The notes under the pieces: generated by a model | Databases searched by the model: none | Told to the model about the DNA's origin: nothing | Seen by the model: the letters and a program-made list of their open reading frames with translations, nothing else | Assembly (NCBI RefSeq): GCF_014653695.1 | Contig: NZ_BNAR01000005.1 | Location: forward strand, 248,001-312,000 | Reading direction: 5' to 3' | Origin: Lentzea cavernae | GTDB taxonomy: Bacteria; Actinomycetota; Actinomycetes; Mycobacteriales; Pseudonocardiaceae | DNA length: 64,000 bases | Shown: positions 47,461-57,021 of the stretch, one piece after another | Layout: the number at the start of each line of letters is the position of its first letter | How positions within the stretch are numbered: the stretch's first letter is position 1 | Translations under genes and position numbers: made by a program

Positions 47461-48546
47461 TCAACGGAACGCGTCACCCAGCCGGTAGGTCAGAGCCACA
47501 CCGTCAGGCCAGCCAACGCGTACAAAGGCATCGAGCAACGAATGAATCGCGGTAAGCAGATCGGCGTTAGAGGTCAGGTGGTCGCGGAACTCTGCGAGAT
47601 AGCGTTTGATGAGCTCAATTACCACGTCCGATGCCATCGGGTCGTAGGTGTAGGCGTCACCAGACTTCACGTAGTCCTGGACCAGATGCAGAGCCCGAGC
47701 AGGTTCGACCGGCGCCAGATGCGCCAGTGTCCCGACAGCGTGGTGCACGGTCGAAGGGCTCTTGAACCCGATCAGCAGAGCCAGCGCGGCGAACGCCTCG
47801 CGGGCGAACCCGGGATCAGGGTCCCGAGCCGGCTCGTCACCGTTCGTGTGCGCACCTGACGCGAAGTAGATCTCAGAGACCAACACATCGGCACACCGGT
47901 GCACATACCGGGCTGTCTGATCCGTAGCGCGCAACTGCTCGAGCGCCGCCGCGCCAAGCTTCAGCAGGTCGAACGCACGAGTGCGTTCCTGGGCCCAGTC
48001 GTCACCGAGCCTCAGCCACGGCTGAAGCAACCGCACCACCTGCATCGCTGCATCGGTGTCCGAGGGAGACCCGAACCAGCTGCGAGCCAGTGCGGTCGCA
48101 GTGGGCGTCTGCCATCGCAAAGCCAGATATAGCGCCAAATCGCCGAGCGCGTCGACACGGTCGTCGTGGCCTTCGCCGGTTTTCGCCTGTAGCACAGTCC
48201 GCCAGTGCTCGACGTCGAGCACAGCAGTGAGCATGGCGTCGACCCTCTCATAAAACGAGTCCCGGAACGTCGCAATCCGCCGCATCAACACCGCCGCCAC
48301 CTCAGGATGCCGCTCAGCAAGCAAGCGTATGCGGAGAAGTTCCAGGCTTTCCGACTCGCCGTCGCCGAGAAACTCCACGGCATGTGCGGCGTACCACCGG
48401 ATCACTGGGTCTCCGTCAGCTAAGGCGTCCAGCAGGCGGTACCTGATCTTCTCGCCATGCTCTGATGATCGCCAATCCGCGCTGCACCACAGGTTGACGA
48501 GTCCAGATGTCGCCCTGCGACGGGATGTGGGGGTCCAAGACATCAT
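47461..48546 (-). CDS. Helical-repeat protein coupled to the NACHT ATPase
   Basis: 361 residues from the ATG at 48546, whose bases overlap the TGA of the upstream gene (ATGA), so translation is coupled; the open frame reaches 48726 but the upstream part lies inside that gene. The product is almost wholly helical with HEAT-like pairs (IRYRLLDALADGDPVIRWYAAHAVEFL, HPEVAAVLMRRIATF) and no catalytic motif. It looks like a continuation of the sensor region of its partner, as if one long protein had been split. No transmembrane segment is seen. Function inferred: sensor or regulatory subunit. Confidence 0.65.
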   Translation of the reverse strand: MMSWTPTSRRRATSGLVNLWCSADWRSSEHGEKIRYRLLDALADGDPVIRWYAAHAVEFLGDGESESLELLRIRLLAERHPEVAAVLMRRIATFRDSFYERVDAMLTAVLDVEHWRTVLQAKTGEGHDDRVDALGDLALYLALRWQTPTATALARSWFGSPSDTDAAMQVVRLLQPWLRLGDDWAQERTRAFDLLKLGAAALEQLRATDQTARYVHRCADVLVSEIYFASGAHTNGDEPARDPDPGFAREAFAALALLIGFKSPSTVHHAVGTLAHLAPVEPARALHLVQDYVKSGDAYTYDPMASDVVIELIKRYLAEFRDHLTSNADLLTAIHSLLDAFVRVGWPDGVALTYRLGDAFR

Positions 48547-51476
48547 TGTTGTTCCACCGCTCCGTCCTCGGAGGACGTCGTCTCCGCGGCCGCCAGGCAG
48601 AGCTTGACGACGAGCTCGCCCAGTGGTGTACCGGGTTTCGGTCGGCGATGTGCGACGAGCACGTCGGCCGCCCAGATGACGAGGCTTTCGGTGTACTCCT
48701 CCGGCTCGTCGTGGACAGCGCGCCACAACTCGGCCTCCAGCGCATCAACCAAGCGTGGTTCCGCATCGTCGACGCTTGCTGCGTCGATCGCTTGTTTGAG
48801 CGCTTCGTCGACCGCGTGTGCAGGCAACGGCACCGCTGCTTCATCCACGTCAACGACAGTGAGCGGGAGTTGCTCGGCGACCACAGTTAGCTCGGCAACC
48901 TCGGTTAGCTCGACAACGTTGTCCGCCACGTCTACAGGAAGACTCTGGATCGCCGCGACTAGAACGCCGTGTTCCGGCGGCGAGAGTCGTGATGCCGCGG
49001 CCCGCACAAGTGCGCAGGCGGACTCGCGCGTGCCCGAGTGGACGAATAGCCCGCCAGCCAGCAAGGCGGGAACGAACGCGCGGCCCAGTACATCGAAGTT
49101 CTCGGCGGCCGCGTGCAGAACTCCACTCCAGGCCTCCGGGTGCCTGATCGATAGCACGACGGCAGTCACGAATCGGTCAGCATCGGCGCCGGACATCTTG
49201 CTCGCCCGCATGGCCTCGGTGAAAGCGGCCACGATCGTCGGCGACTCGCGAGAGACGGTGTGTCTCAGCGACCCCACCACCACGTCGACACGACCGCTGG
49301 CCGCCCCTGCCTCCACCGGATAGGACGAAGCGGACGTGAGCAGATACGGCGCCTCGGCAGTGGTCACAGTGGCCAGCACCGGAACAGCTCGCTCAAGTCC
49401 CACCGCAGCGAGGTATGCCTCGAACTTCTGTCCGATCAACCACTTGAGGTGCGCGACATCCTGCTTACGTGTGCTCGTGATCGCCACAACGCCCTGCGAC
49501 ACCGGTGTGACTGCCTCGCTGTCATCATGAAGACGCCAGGACGACAGCAGCACGTCCTCTGCTAACTGAGCGTCCGCTGTAGCGATCAGCGCGATGTTGT
49601 CCACGTAGAAGTCGAGGTAGCGCGTGAGCCATCCGCCCATGATCTCCGGGGTGAGTGTGCGTCGTAGGACGTTCGCCGGTTCAGGGCTCACCCCCAAGGT
49701 CCGTGGCAGGTAGCGCGCCACCTGCTGCCCGTACCATTCGCGTTCGGCAGGCTGTCGCAGCGCGGCCGTCATCAACCTGACCAGGAACGATGCTCGGTCC
49801 TCGGCCCCGGAAACGCCCGGCCCGAGCGGTTCCAGGTCGTCCAGGGCGCGCATCAGCCGGAGAGACTGGCTTGCGAGGTCGTGGTCGAATTCGCTGGCGA
49901 GGCTCGTTCCCACGGCGGCCAGGATTGAGGCCCACAGCGTCGTTACGCCACGAACGTGCTCTTTCACCCTGTCCTCGACGGCACTCATCACTCCCGCGAT
50001 CCAGCCGATGATCGCGCTGTACTCAGGACCAGCCGGTAGCTCGGTCATCCACCGCAGGTCCTCGCTGCGACGTGCTTCGCGCACCAGCACGGATGCGGCC
50101 GCGACGCCAGCGATGCTGTGACCCGCTTCGGCCAAGCCGATCATCACGTGCGAGAACGCCTGCCGAGTGTGGTCGGCGTGCCACACGGCAGCCACGTGGA
50201 GGTCGATGCTGGGACGCGCAACCAGCACGAGGTTCGGATCCCCGTCGAGCGCATCGCGAAGCCGCGACCGGTCGCCCTCGGCCAGTAGCAGCGCCGCGAC
50301 GGCGTAGTCGAACAGGACGTGGTGGGAGAACACCAGCATCTCTGTTCCTCCCACCGCCAGCCGCGCCTGGCTCTCCCTCAGCACGCCATCGCGCAGCACC
50401 GCTCGCCGGGCGGCCAGTAACGACTCCGGCACGACCGACGACGGCACCCGCAGCGCCCGCTGCCTCACCATCTCCTGGCTCACCGCACCCAATACCCGGC
50501 CGCGTTCCTCGCCGTCCGGCTGGTCCAGCACCCGCGTGCGCCAGTACCGCTGGAGCAGGTCGAGCCGATCGCGTGCGGTCACCGGCTCGGCGGCCGGAAG
50601 CAGCTGACACGCGAGCCTGAGGTTGAATGGGTTCCTGACCAGCCGAAGGAAGTCCTCGTCGGAGTGCTCGACGATCGCCCGGACAGTGGAGTCCGCGGCC
50701 GCCAGCCGTTCGAGGTCCTCGACGGAGAAGTCGCCGAGGACGATGTGCCTGACATCGCGGAGTTCCGGGTCACGTCGTGCGCGACGTGCCGAGATCGGCA
50801 CCCCGGCGAACGCGTTGCGCCACACCGTGGCATAGCGAAGATCGAAGCGGCGCATCGTCGCGATGGTCCGCCAGCGAGACCCGTTCAAATCGCCGACAAG
50901 GTTCGCTAGCCAGGTGAGCGAACCCTGCCTTGATGCGTCCAGCCCGTCGATCAGCAGCGTGCCACGCCCTTCACTCTGCCAGCCGTTGAGCAACTCGAGC
51001 GCAGGGCGAGTCAGTGTCACGTCGCCACGCACCGGTCCAGGTGCCTCGCCAAGGGTCTCGGCCGTCAGCAGCACGACGTCCTCGTCCTGTCGCCGCAAGT
51101 GCTCCGCGATCCCGTGCAACGCACCGGACTTGCCGCTGCCGGGCTCCCCGGTGATCACGAAGCTGCCCTCAGTGCGGAGCAGCTCTTGCAGCTCGGCACG
51201 GTTCACCTGGGATCGGCCAACACCACGAGTCGGAAGTTCACTGTGGTCTGCCAGGGCTCGTAGATTGGCTTCGGTGACGTCACGCAAGGTCCGAATGTCG
51301 TCCTGGCCGCTCTCGGCGGGCATGGCGTAGGCGGTGAGTGCGCCGCTGAGAAGGGTGACCCCGGCCACCACGAACCACGTCCACGGCTTGCTGTCGGCGT
51401 CGGTAGCCAAGTTGATGAACGTCCCTAAGGCACTGGTCAGTACCGCAGAACCCAATCCGAATAGCCATCTGCGCAC
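48543..51476 (-). CDS. Membrane-anchored NACHT-like NTPase with helical C-terminus
   Basis: 977 residues from the GTG at 51476, which follows a GGGGGAGG; the frame is open to 51542. Two hydrophobic helices lie at about 5-25 (WLFGLGSAVLTSALGTFI) and 34-51 (WFVVAGVTLLSGALTAYA). The NTPase domain has Walker A GEPGSGKSG (110-118) and Walker B TLLIDGLDAS (173-182), then ATMRRFDLRYA and NPFNLRLACQLL, typical of NACHT/STAND ATPases. The C-terminal ~550 residues are helical repeats. It is followed by a coupled helical-repeat gene. Known parallels are membrane-linked STAND sensors that kill the infected cell. No separate effector domain is seen, so the transmembrane region may itself be the effector. 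Confidence 0.75.
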   Translation of the reverse strand: MRRWLFGLGSAVLTSALGTFINLATDADSKPWTWFVVAGVTLLSGALTAYAMPAESGQDDIRTLRDVTEANLRALADHSELPTRGVGRSQVNRAELQELLRTEGSFVITGEPGSGKSGALHGIAEHLRRQDEDVVLLTAETLGEAPGPVRGDVTLTRPALELLNGWQSEGRGTLLIDGLDASRQGSLTWLANLVGDLNGSRWRTIATMRRFDLRYATVWRNAFAGVPISARRARRDPELRDVRHIVLGDFSVEDLERLAAADSTVRAIVEHSDEDFLRLVRNPFNLRLACQLLPAAEPVTARDRLDLLQRYWRTRVLDQPDGEERGRVLGAVSQEMVRQRALRVPSSVVPESLLAARRAVLRDGVLRESQARLAVGGTEMLVFSHHVLFDYAVAALLLAEGDRSRLRDALDGDPNLVLVARPSIDLHVAAVWHADHTRQAFSHVMIGLAEAGHSIAGVAAASVLVREARRSEDLRWMTELPAGPEYSAIIGWIAGVMSAVEDRVKEHVRGVTTLWASILAAVGTSLASEFDHDLASQSLRLMRALDDLEPLGPGVSGAEDRASFLVRLMTAALRQPAEREWYGQQVARYLPRTLGVSPEPANVLRRTLTPEIMGGWLTRYLDFYVDNIALIATADAQLAEDVLLSSWRLHDDSEAVTPVSQGVVAITSTRKQDVAHLKWLIGQKFEAYLAAVGLERAVPVLATVTTAEAPYLLTSASSYPVEAGAASGRVDVVVGSLRHTVSRESPTIVAAFTEAMRASKMSGADADRFVTAVVLSIRHPEAWSGVLHAAAENFDVLGRAFVPALLAGGLFVHSGTRESACALVRAAASRLSPPEHGVLVAAIQSLPVDVADNVVELTEVAELTVVAEQLPLTVVDVDEAAVPLPAHAVDEALKQAIDAASVDDAEPRLVDALEAELWRAVHDEPEEYTESLVIWAADVLVAHRRPKPGTPLGELVVKLCLAAAETTSSEDGAVEQQ

Positions 51477-51589
51477 TGCTTGGTCGCACCTCCCCCGACA
51501 CGGCGTGTGCCGATGACCACTCCTTCGGCAGCCGATCCGCATGCGTTACCACGAATGCTGATAGTGCGGGCGGCGCAGTCTGCAAGCCG

Positions 51590-51737
51590 TGTGCGTGCCG
51601 AAAATTACGTCCGCACAGGTCAAGCGGCATGCCGATACTCGTGGAGGAGTCCGGCCGAGACGGCCCCGCCGGAGTACCACGAGGCGTTCGATCTGGTCAG
51701 GTCCAACGGGCTGGTGCCGGCTCGCAGGGTGCTGGCC
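51590..51737 (-). mobile_element. Solo IS left-end fragment
   Basis: It starts TGTGCGTGCCGAAAATTACG, identical over 37 bp to copy A, and follows it for about 148 bp before diverging. No transposase core or right end is attached. It lies upstream of the NACHT gene. Confidence 0.75.
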
Positions 51738-51871
51738 CACGGGGTGTTTTCGACGGTCGTCCAGTCGTAGCCCTTCGCGTTCCGGTTCCGAGGGGTCCCT
51801 GAGGGAGGGCGGCCAGTAATCGCCACGCGCCACCTCCATACAAGCGCCCAAGCCGTGCAATTCACTACTCC

Positions 51872-52756
51872 ATGTCAGTGACATTTCCCCTGAACAGTGG
51901 CCGATTGCATGAGTGGCGGAAGTCGATGCGACATCATATGCAGGTGCTGACCGCGATCATTGCCGGTGGGGTTGCGCTGATCGTCGCTACCATCGCAGCT
52001 CTAGCGACCTTGCGTGCCAAGAAGCTCGATCTCATTGGACAGAGTGAGCAACGCCGCGCGGAGGCGTTGAAACGCGGCTACGATTTGGTTCTAGCTTCAT
52101 ACGATCTAATCTGGCACTACCGATGCCACTTGATGCTGTCTGAACTCGGCCATGATCCGCCCTTTGACTGGGACAAAGATTGGAAGCCGTTCAAGACGAG
52201 AGTAGAGCTAACTGGCTCGGCCGGGATCGATCTTCTCCAGGAGAACTCACTACACATCAAACAGCTTTCACCCGCGCTGATATGGCTCTCTCGCGTGGCC
52301 TTCGAGGGCGTGAACTTGAAGGGACTTGAGTCCCTGCCGGAGGACTACGAGGAAGCGCGCGGCGCTCTTATCAAGTTCTCGCGCATCGACTCCAGAATCG
52401 ACAAGCCCGTCTCCAAATCATTTTGGAAAAGGGTCAGCAAGCGCAACAAGCCGCAGGAGATGGCGAAACTCACCTCAGAGGAGGCCCTCCGCCGGATGTA
52501 CGCAATCGTCAATGAAAGTAAAAATCCGGGACTCATGTACATCTATCAGTCCGGTTCCGAAGACAACCCCGACGACAACCCGCTTGTGGAGTATCTGCGT
52601 AGCTTCGACAAGTACCCGCCGATCCTGGCTACGAGCCTGGCAGTGACCGCAAGCAGGATCGCGGAGTGGAGGAAGGCCGGGGTAATCGACTACGACGGCC
52701 CTTGCCAGCGACGTAAGAAGCAGTGCTATGAAGAACTACGCCTGAGGCTCGCGTAA
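51872..52756 (+). CDS. Hypothetical single-pass membrane protein, 294 aa
   Basis: One hydrophobic helix at about 24-46 (VLTAIIAGGVALIVATIAALATL) is followed by a charged coiled-coil-like helix (KLDLIGQSEQRRAEALKRGYD) and a helical cytoplasmic domain of about 220 residues ending in RRKKQCYEELRLRLA. The start could be the ATG at 51872 or one of two ATGs at residues 19 and 23. The gene is less GC-rich than its surroundings and is bracketed by IS sequences, suggesting import. No known domain is recognised; possibly a membrane-associated accessory or effector protein. Confidence 0.6.
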   Translation: MSVTFPLNSGRLHEWRKSMRHHMQVLTAIIAGGVALIVATIAALATLRAKKLDLIGQSEQRRAEALKRGYDLVLASYDLIWHYRCHLMLSELGHDPPFDWDKDWKPFKTRVELTGSAGIDLLQENSLHIKQLSPALIWLSRVAFEGVNLKGLESLPEDYEEARGALIKFSRIDSRIDKPVSKSFWKRVSKRNKPQEMAKLTSEEALRRMYAIVNESKNPGLMYIYQSGSEDNPDDNPLVEYLRSFDKYPPILATSLAVTASRIAEWRKAGVIDYDGPCQRRKKQCYEELRLRLA

Positions 52757-52922
52757 GACCGCTTACGATTCGTCGTGGGTAGGGCTGGCGCAGAGCACCG
52801 CGTGGTCTTGTTCAACGGCAGGATGTATCGGTGCTTGACCGGAAGGTGCCGCATCCGACGTGCGTGCGGATCGAGCGTGCGACGTACGTAGCCCAGGCTC
52901 GTTTCATCCGTGCGCCTGCGGT

Positions 52923-54132
52923 TGTGCGTGCCGAAAACTGCATCCACGCAGGTTAAGCAGCATGGTGGTACTCGTGGATGACTCCGCCGAGACGGTCCCG
53001 TCGATCTATGGTGAGGCGTTCAATCTGGGCGGGTTCAAGAGGCTGGGGCCGTGCACGCAGGGGTGCTGCCGCAGCGAGTGATCGGTGGGTTCGGTGCTCG
53101 TTGTAGTGCCGCTCGTACGCGCGCAGCGCGTGCCGTAGATGGGCCTCATTCCAGATCAGCGTGCGGTCCAGCAGTTCGGCGCGAAGGGTCTTCACCCAGC
53201 GTTCAAGGGTGGAGTTCATGCGGGGCATCCGAACACCGGTCAGCACCGTCGCGATTCCTGCGGTGCCGAGGATCTTGTCGATCAACTCGGGGTATTTGGC
53301 GTCGCGGTCACGAATGAGGAACTTGATCTGCGCGAGGTATCCGGTGTCTTCGAGGTCCATGAGCAGGTTGCGGATGGCCTGGGTGACCCAGGCATGGGTG
53401 GGGTGCGCGGTGGTGCCGAGTATGCGTACGCGCCGGCTGGTGTGGTGGATGACGGCGAGAATGTACTGGCGCTGATCGGTCAGCGTGACCGTCTCGATGA
53501 AGTCCATCGCCAGGATCGCCTCAGCCTGCGAACGCAGGAAGTCAGCCCAGGTAACGGTCATCCGGTGCGGGGCCGGATCGACGCCGGCAGTCTTGAGTAT
53601 CTCCCACACCGTAGAGGCGGCGATCGCGACACCGAGCAGCGCGAGTTCACCGTGGATGCGCCGATACCCCCACGAGGGGTTCTCGCTTGCCAGGCGCAGG
53701 ACGAGACGGCGGATCGAAGCGACAGTGCACGGACGTCCAGAGGCCCGATTCACGCTCATGCGGGCATGGCGGCGCTTCATCAAGTCGCGATGCCACCCCA
53801 GCACCGTATCCGGGCTGACCAAGAGCCGGAGCCGACGCAACGTCGCGCGGGCCAAGGGCACAAGCACGGCTGCGAGCAAGGCCCTGTCCTCAGGCCGCAA
53901 TCGTGGGCGCTGATCACCGAGTTGCCGGTGCAGGACCGCAATCTGGCGGCATAACGCGAGGATCTCGACGTCCTTCTCCCGATCGGTCATGCGCAGGAGC
54001 CATAGCGCGGCGAAGGCATGGTAGACGGCGAAGTAGGTGAAGCGGACCAGCACGGCCGCGATCATGCCGGACGATGATCGCTAACACGTCGATGCCTGCT
54101 GACCTGCACGGACGTATTTCTCGGCACGCACA
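52923..54132 (-). mobile_element. Complete insertion sequence, copy B (1210 bp)
   Basis: Ends at 52923 (TGTGCGTGCCGAAAACTGCA) and 54132 (reverse complement TGTGCGTGCCGAGAAATACG) are imperfect inverted repeats; the length equals that of copy A. Its right end abuts the truncated C-terminus of an IS1634-type transposase. No convincing direct repeat flanks it. Confidence 0.88.
52953..54065 (-). CDS. DDE transposase, IS3/IS481-like integrase core (copy B)
   Basis: 370 residues, the same length and layout as the transposase of copy A, with catalytic residues in AMDFIETVTL, FLIRDRDAKY and NSTLERWVKTL. It is intact. Differences from copy A are spread along the protein (for example CRQIAVLHRQL against RHQLEVLRRQL), so it is a separate lineage of the same IS and could still be active. 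Confidence 0.92.
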   Translation of the reverse strand: MIAAVLVRFTYFAVYHAFAALWLLRMTDREKDVEILALCRQIAVLHRQLGDQRPRLRPEDRALLAAVLVPLARATLRRLRLLVSPDTVLGWHRDLMKRRHARMSVNRASGRPCTVASIRRLVLRLASENPSWGYRRIHGELALLGVAIAASTVWEILKTAGVDPAPHRMTVTWADFLRSQAEAILAMDFIETVTLTDQRQYILAVIHHTSRRVRILGTTAHPTHAWVTQAIRNLLMDLEDTGYLAQIKFLIRDRDAKYPELIDKILGTAGIATVLTGVRMPRMNSTLERWVKTLRAELLDRTLIWNEAHLRHALRAYERHYNEHRTHRSLAAAAPLRARPQPLEPAQIERLTIDRRDRLGGVIHEYHHAA

Positions 54133-55122
54133 ACCGCCGGAATACCTGACTTGGCTCAAATTAGTGCGCACCGCGGTTTTGCCGGCGACGGCCTGCTCGG
54201 CCTTGGCGACCTGTTGGTCGATGCCGTGCAGGGTGCGCCGAGCCCGGTCCGCCCGGTACCGGTAGTAGATGATCTGGTCGCGGCGCTGGTCCTTGGGGCA
54301 GGCAGGCCAGGGCTGGATGAAGATGTGCCTGTCGGGGATCTGCTCATCCGGCTGCTCTTGGCGCCACGCCTGGACCACGTACGGCACGTCGGGTATCCGC
54401 GCGCCGAGGATGAACGCCAACCCCGTGGCCTCGATGGCCTGCTGGTTGGCCGCAGAGATCATGCCAGCGTCGGCCACGACCGTGACATCAGCCAGCTGGT
54501 GGGCATCCATGAACGCACGGATGGTCGGCAGCATCGTAGTGGTCTCGCCCCGGTTGCCCTCAAACGCGTTAACCATCAACGGAAACCCGCTTGCCTCGGT
54601 GAGCAGCCCGATCGTGATCTGCGGCTCCAGGCGGCGTTCCTTGGAGAACCCGGGCTCACGGAACCGTCCCCGGCATCGGTCTCGAAGTACAAGGTGGACA
54701 CATCGTAGAGAACCAGTGACGCCGACCCCAGATCAGCGGTGCGGGCGCACGCCGCGGCCAACTTCTGCCGCCAGGACTCTTTTCGCGAACGCGGGCAAAC
54801 GCCGCTTGAGGGTCGCGTACGCCAGCGGGTCGAAACCTGCCTCCTCGACCACCCGCAAACTGTCCAGCTTGCTGGTCGGCTCGACGATCCGTGCCACCAC
54901 CAGCGCCACTGCCAGCCTGCAACGCCGCGAAGTCCGGGCCAAAGTCGAGCTCGGGCTGCCCCACAGCCAGACGCTGCCTCGCCACCGCCTTGAGCGCCTC
55001 CACGCCGCATCGTCATGCGCCGAGCCGATGTGCTCGATGTCCCGCGACCCGCGACGCGAGGAGTACACGATCTGCACCGCCCTGGCCCCCGACGCCGTCT
55101 TCACCGTGCGCACATACGCCAC
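54133..55122 (-). pseudogene. IS1634-like transposase, frameshifted and truncated
   Basis: The N-terminus AYVRTVKTASGARAVQIVYS and RDIEHIGSAHDDA is typical of IS1634-type transposases. Later pieces are in other frames: GQPELDFGPDFAAL, then SLVLYDVSTLYFET with a catalytic aspartate, then MVNAFEGNRGETTTM and VTVVADAGMISAANQ. The C-terminal part containing the last catalytic residue was cut away where IS copy B begins (54132). At least three frame changes make it dead. It is older than copy B, which interrupts it. Confidence 0.8.
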
Positions 55123-55255
55123 GAGAGACAGCCTAGAACCGGCCGCTAGTGCGCAGATTTTCGCCGTTCACACGACGAAACCGCAGCTCAACAGCCAGCA
55201 CCCCGCTCAAGATCAGCGATCTTGAGCCAAAGTCAGGTAAGGGTAAGGTGACGGA

Positions 55256-55612
55256 ATGGTTATGCGGGTGGCGGTTCCCGTGCTGCCGTGCCGAGATGTG
55301 CAGGCAGCGCGGTCGTACTTCACGGACACGCTCGGATTCGACACCATATTCACCTGGGAGACCCCACCTAGCTACGCGGCCGTGATCCGCGACACCGCCG
55401 AGTTCCACCTGTACGCCGAAAGCAGCGTCGGCCCGGCCAGGGTGACGGTTGTCGTCGACGACGTCGACTCCTGCCACGACGAGCTGCGCGCCCGCGGCGC
55501 CGACATCGTCGAGCCACTGGCTGACCGGCCCTACGGGATGCGCGACTTCAACGTACGGACACCCGACGGGCACTTGTTGATCTTTAGCCAGCCGCTTACC
55601 GAGCACGGGTGA
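55256..55612 (+). CDS. VOC-family protein (glyoxalase/bleomycin-resistance fold)
   Basis: 118 residues, with AAGG before the ATG. VPVLPCRDVQAARSYFTDTLGF is the first beta-alpha-beta module of the vicinal oxygen chelate fold; ARVTVVVDDVDSCHDELRARG begins the second, and MRDFNVRTPDGHLLIFSQP ends it with a candidate metal-ligand region. Members bind or modify small molecules, including antibiotics, and the substrate cannot be read from sequence. Length fits a single-domain dimeric member. It is a stand-alone gene, convergent with a hydrolase remnant three bases away. Confidence 0.85.
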   Translation: MVMRVAVPVLPCRDVQAARSYFTDTLGFDTIFTWETPPSYAAVIRDTAEFHLYAESSVGPARVTVVVDDVDSCHDELRARGADIVEPLADRPYGMRDFNVRTPDGHLLIFSQPLTEHG

Positions 55613-55615
55613 CCA

Positions 55616-55841
55616 TCAGCGGACCAGCCGGAAGAATGACCGGACCTCGTCGACGAACAACGCCGGCTGCTCGAACGCCGCAAAGTGGCCGCCCTTGCCG
55701 GGCTCGTTCCAGAACCGGATGTTCGGGAACCGGCGCTCCGCCCACCGCCGAGACGGGCGATGGAGCTCCTTGAGGTAGACCGAACAGCCGGTGGGTACGG
55801 TCACCGGCGCGCCGGTGACCAGGAGATCCATTCGTTGACCT
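55616..55841 (-). pseudogene. Epoxide hydrolase-type alpha/beta hydrolase, C-terminal remnant
   Basis: The last ~75 residues read VTGAPVTVPTGCSVYLKEL, then RRFPNIRFWNEPGKGGHFAA and FVDEVRSFFR. GGHFAAFEQP carries the catalytic histidine of epoxide hydrolases, and the wording of this segment is characteristic of that family. The rest of the gene is missing: at 55842 the sequence changes to an IS left end. Confidence 0.7.
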
Positions 55842-56050
55842 TGTGCGTGCCGAGAATTACGTCCGCACAGTTCAAGCGGCATGCCGATACTTGTGGAGGA
55901 CTCCACCGAGACAGTCCCGTCGGAGTACCGCAAGGCGTTCGATCCGGTCCGGCCCAAGGGGCTGGTGCAGGGCTCGCAAGGGTGCTGCGGCGGCGAGTGA
56001 TCGGTGAGTGCGGTGCTCGTTGTAGTGCAGCTCGTACTCACGCAGCGCGT
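55842..56050 (-). mobile_element. IS left-end fragment (209 bp)
   Basis: It begins TGTGCGTGCCGAGAATTACG and ends at ...ACGCAGCGCGT, directly followed by another left end at 56051. Length and break point are the same as for the fragment at 40721-40929. Confidence 0.8.
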
Positions 56051-56985
56051 TGTGCATGCCGAAAATTACGTCCGCACAGGTCAAGCGGCATGCCGATACT
56101 CGTGGAGGACTCCGCCGAGGCGGTCCCGTCGGAGTACCTCGACGCGTTCGATCCGGTCGGGACCAAGGGCCTGGTGCAGGGCTCGCATGGGTGCTGCCGC
56201 GGCGAGGGATCGGTGGGTGCGGTGCTGGTTGTAGTGCCGCTCGTACTCACGCAGCGCGTGCCGAAGATGGGCCTCGTTCCAGATCAGTGTGCGGTCCAGG
56301 AGCTCGCCGCGTAGCGACTTGACCCAGCGTTTCATGATCGCGTTCATGCGGGGCATCCGCACGCCGGTCAGAATCGTCGCGATCCCGGCGCCGCCGAGGA
56401 TCTCGTCGATCAGTGCGGGGTACTTGCCGTCACGATCACGGATGAGAAACCTGACTTGTGCGAGGCTGCCGGCGTCTTCGAGGTCCATCAGGAAATTCCG
56501 GACTGCCTGTGTCACCCACGCGTGTGTTGGGTGCGCGGTTGCGCCGAGAATGCGCACGCGCCTACCGGCGTGGTGAATGGCGGCGAGGATGTACTGGCGT
56601 GCGCCGGTCAGCGTGACGGTTTCGATGAGATCCCATCGCCAGGACCACCTCGGCTTGGGAGCGCAGGAACTCGGCCCAGGTGACGGTCGCTCGGCGTGGC
56701 GCCGGGTCGACGCCAGGCAGCTTTGAGGATCTCCCACACAGTCGAAGCAGCAACCGTGACACCGAGGAGGGCGAGCTGTCCGTGGATGCGCCGATAGCCC
56801 CACGAGGAGTTCTCAGCCGCCAGACGCAGGACAAGACTGCGGACCGATGCCACGGTCCGCGGACGGCCACGCTTCGACGCCGGCTCGCCTGGACGTGGCG
56901 ACGCTTCACCAGGTCACGATGCCATCGCCGCACCGTGTCCGGGCCGACCAGCAGTCGGAGTCGGCGCAGAGTTCGTGAAAGGCCA
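56051..56985 (-). mobile_element. Truncated IS with frameshifted transposase
   Basis: It starts TGTGCATGCCGAAAATTACG. The C-terminal two-thirds of the transposase are readable, including the second D in FLIRDRDGKY and the glutamate position changed to K in NAIMKRWVKSL. Near 56635 and 56720 the frame changes (WDLIETV loses the normal MDFIE context; TVTWAEFLRSQ lies in another frame). Sequence resembling LRLLVGPDTVRRWHRDLVK ends near 56985; the N-terminus and right end are missing. It is inactive. Confidence 0.8.
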
Positions 56986-57021
56986 GCTGCTGTACTGCGC
57001 GGTGTGAGGCCGTGGAAGGAG

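Noticed and set aside
52917..54138. Short GGT/ACC match next to the ends of IS copy B
   Set aside because: It is an inverted, not direct, match of three bases and is not shared with copy A, so it is neither a duplication nor part of the repeat.
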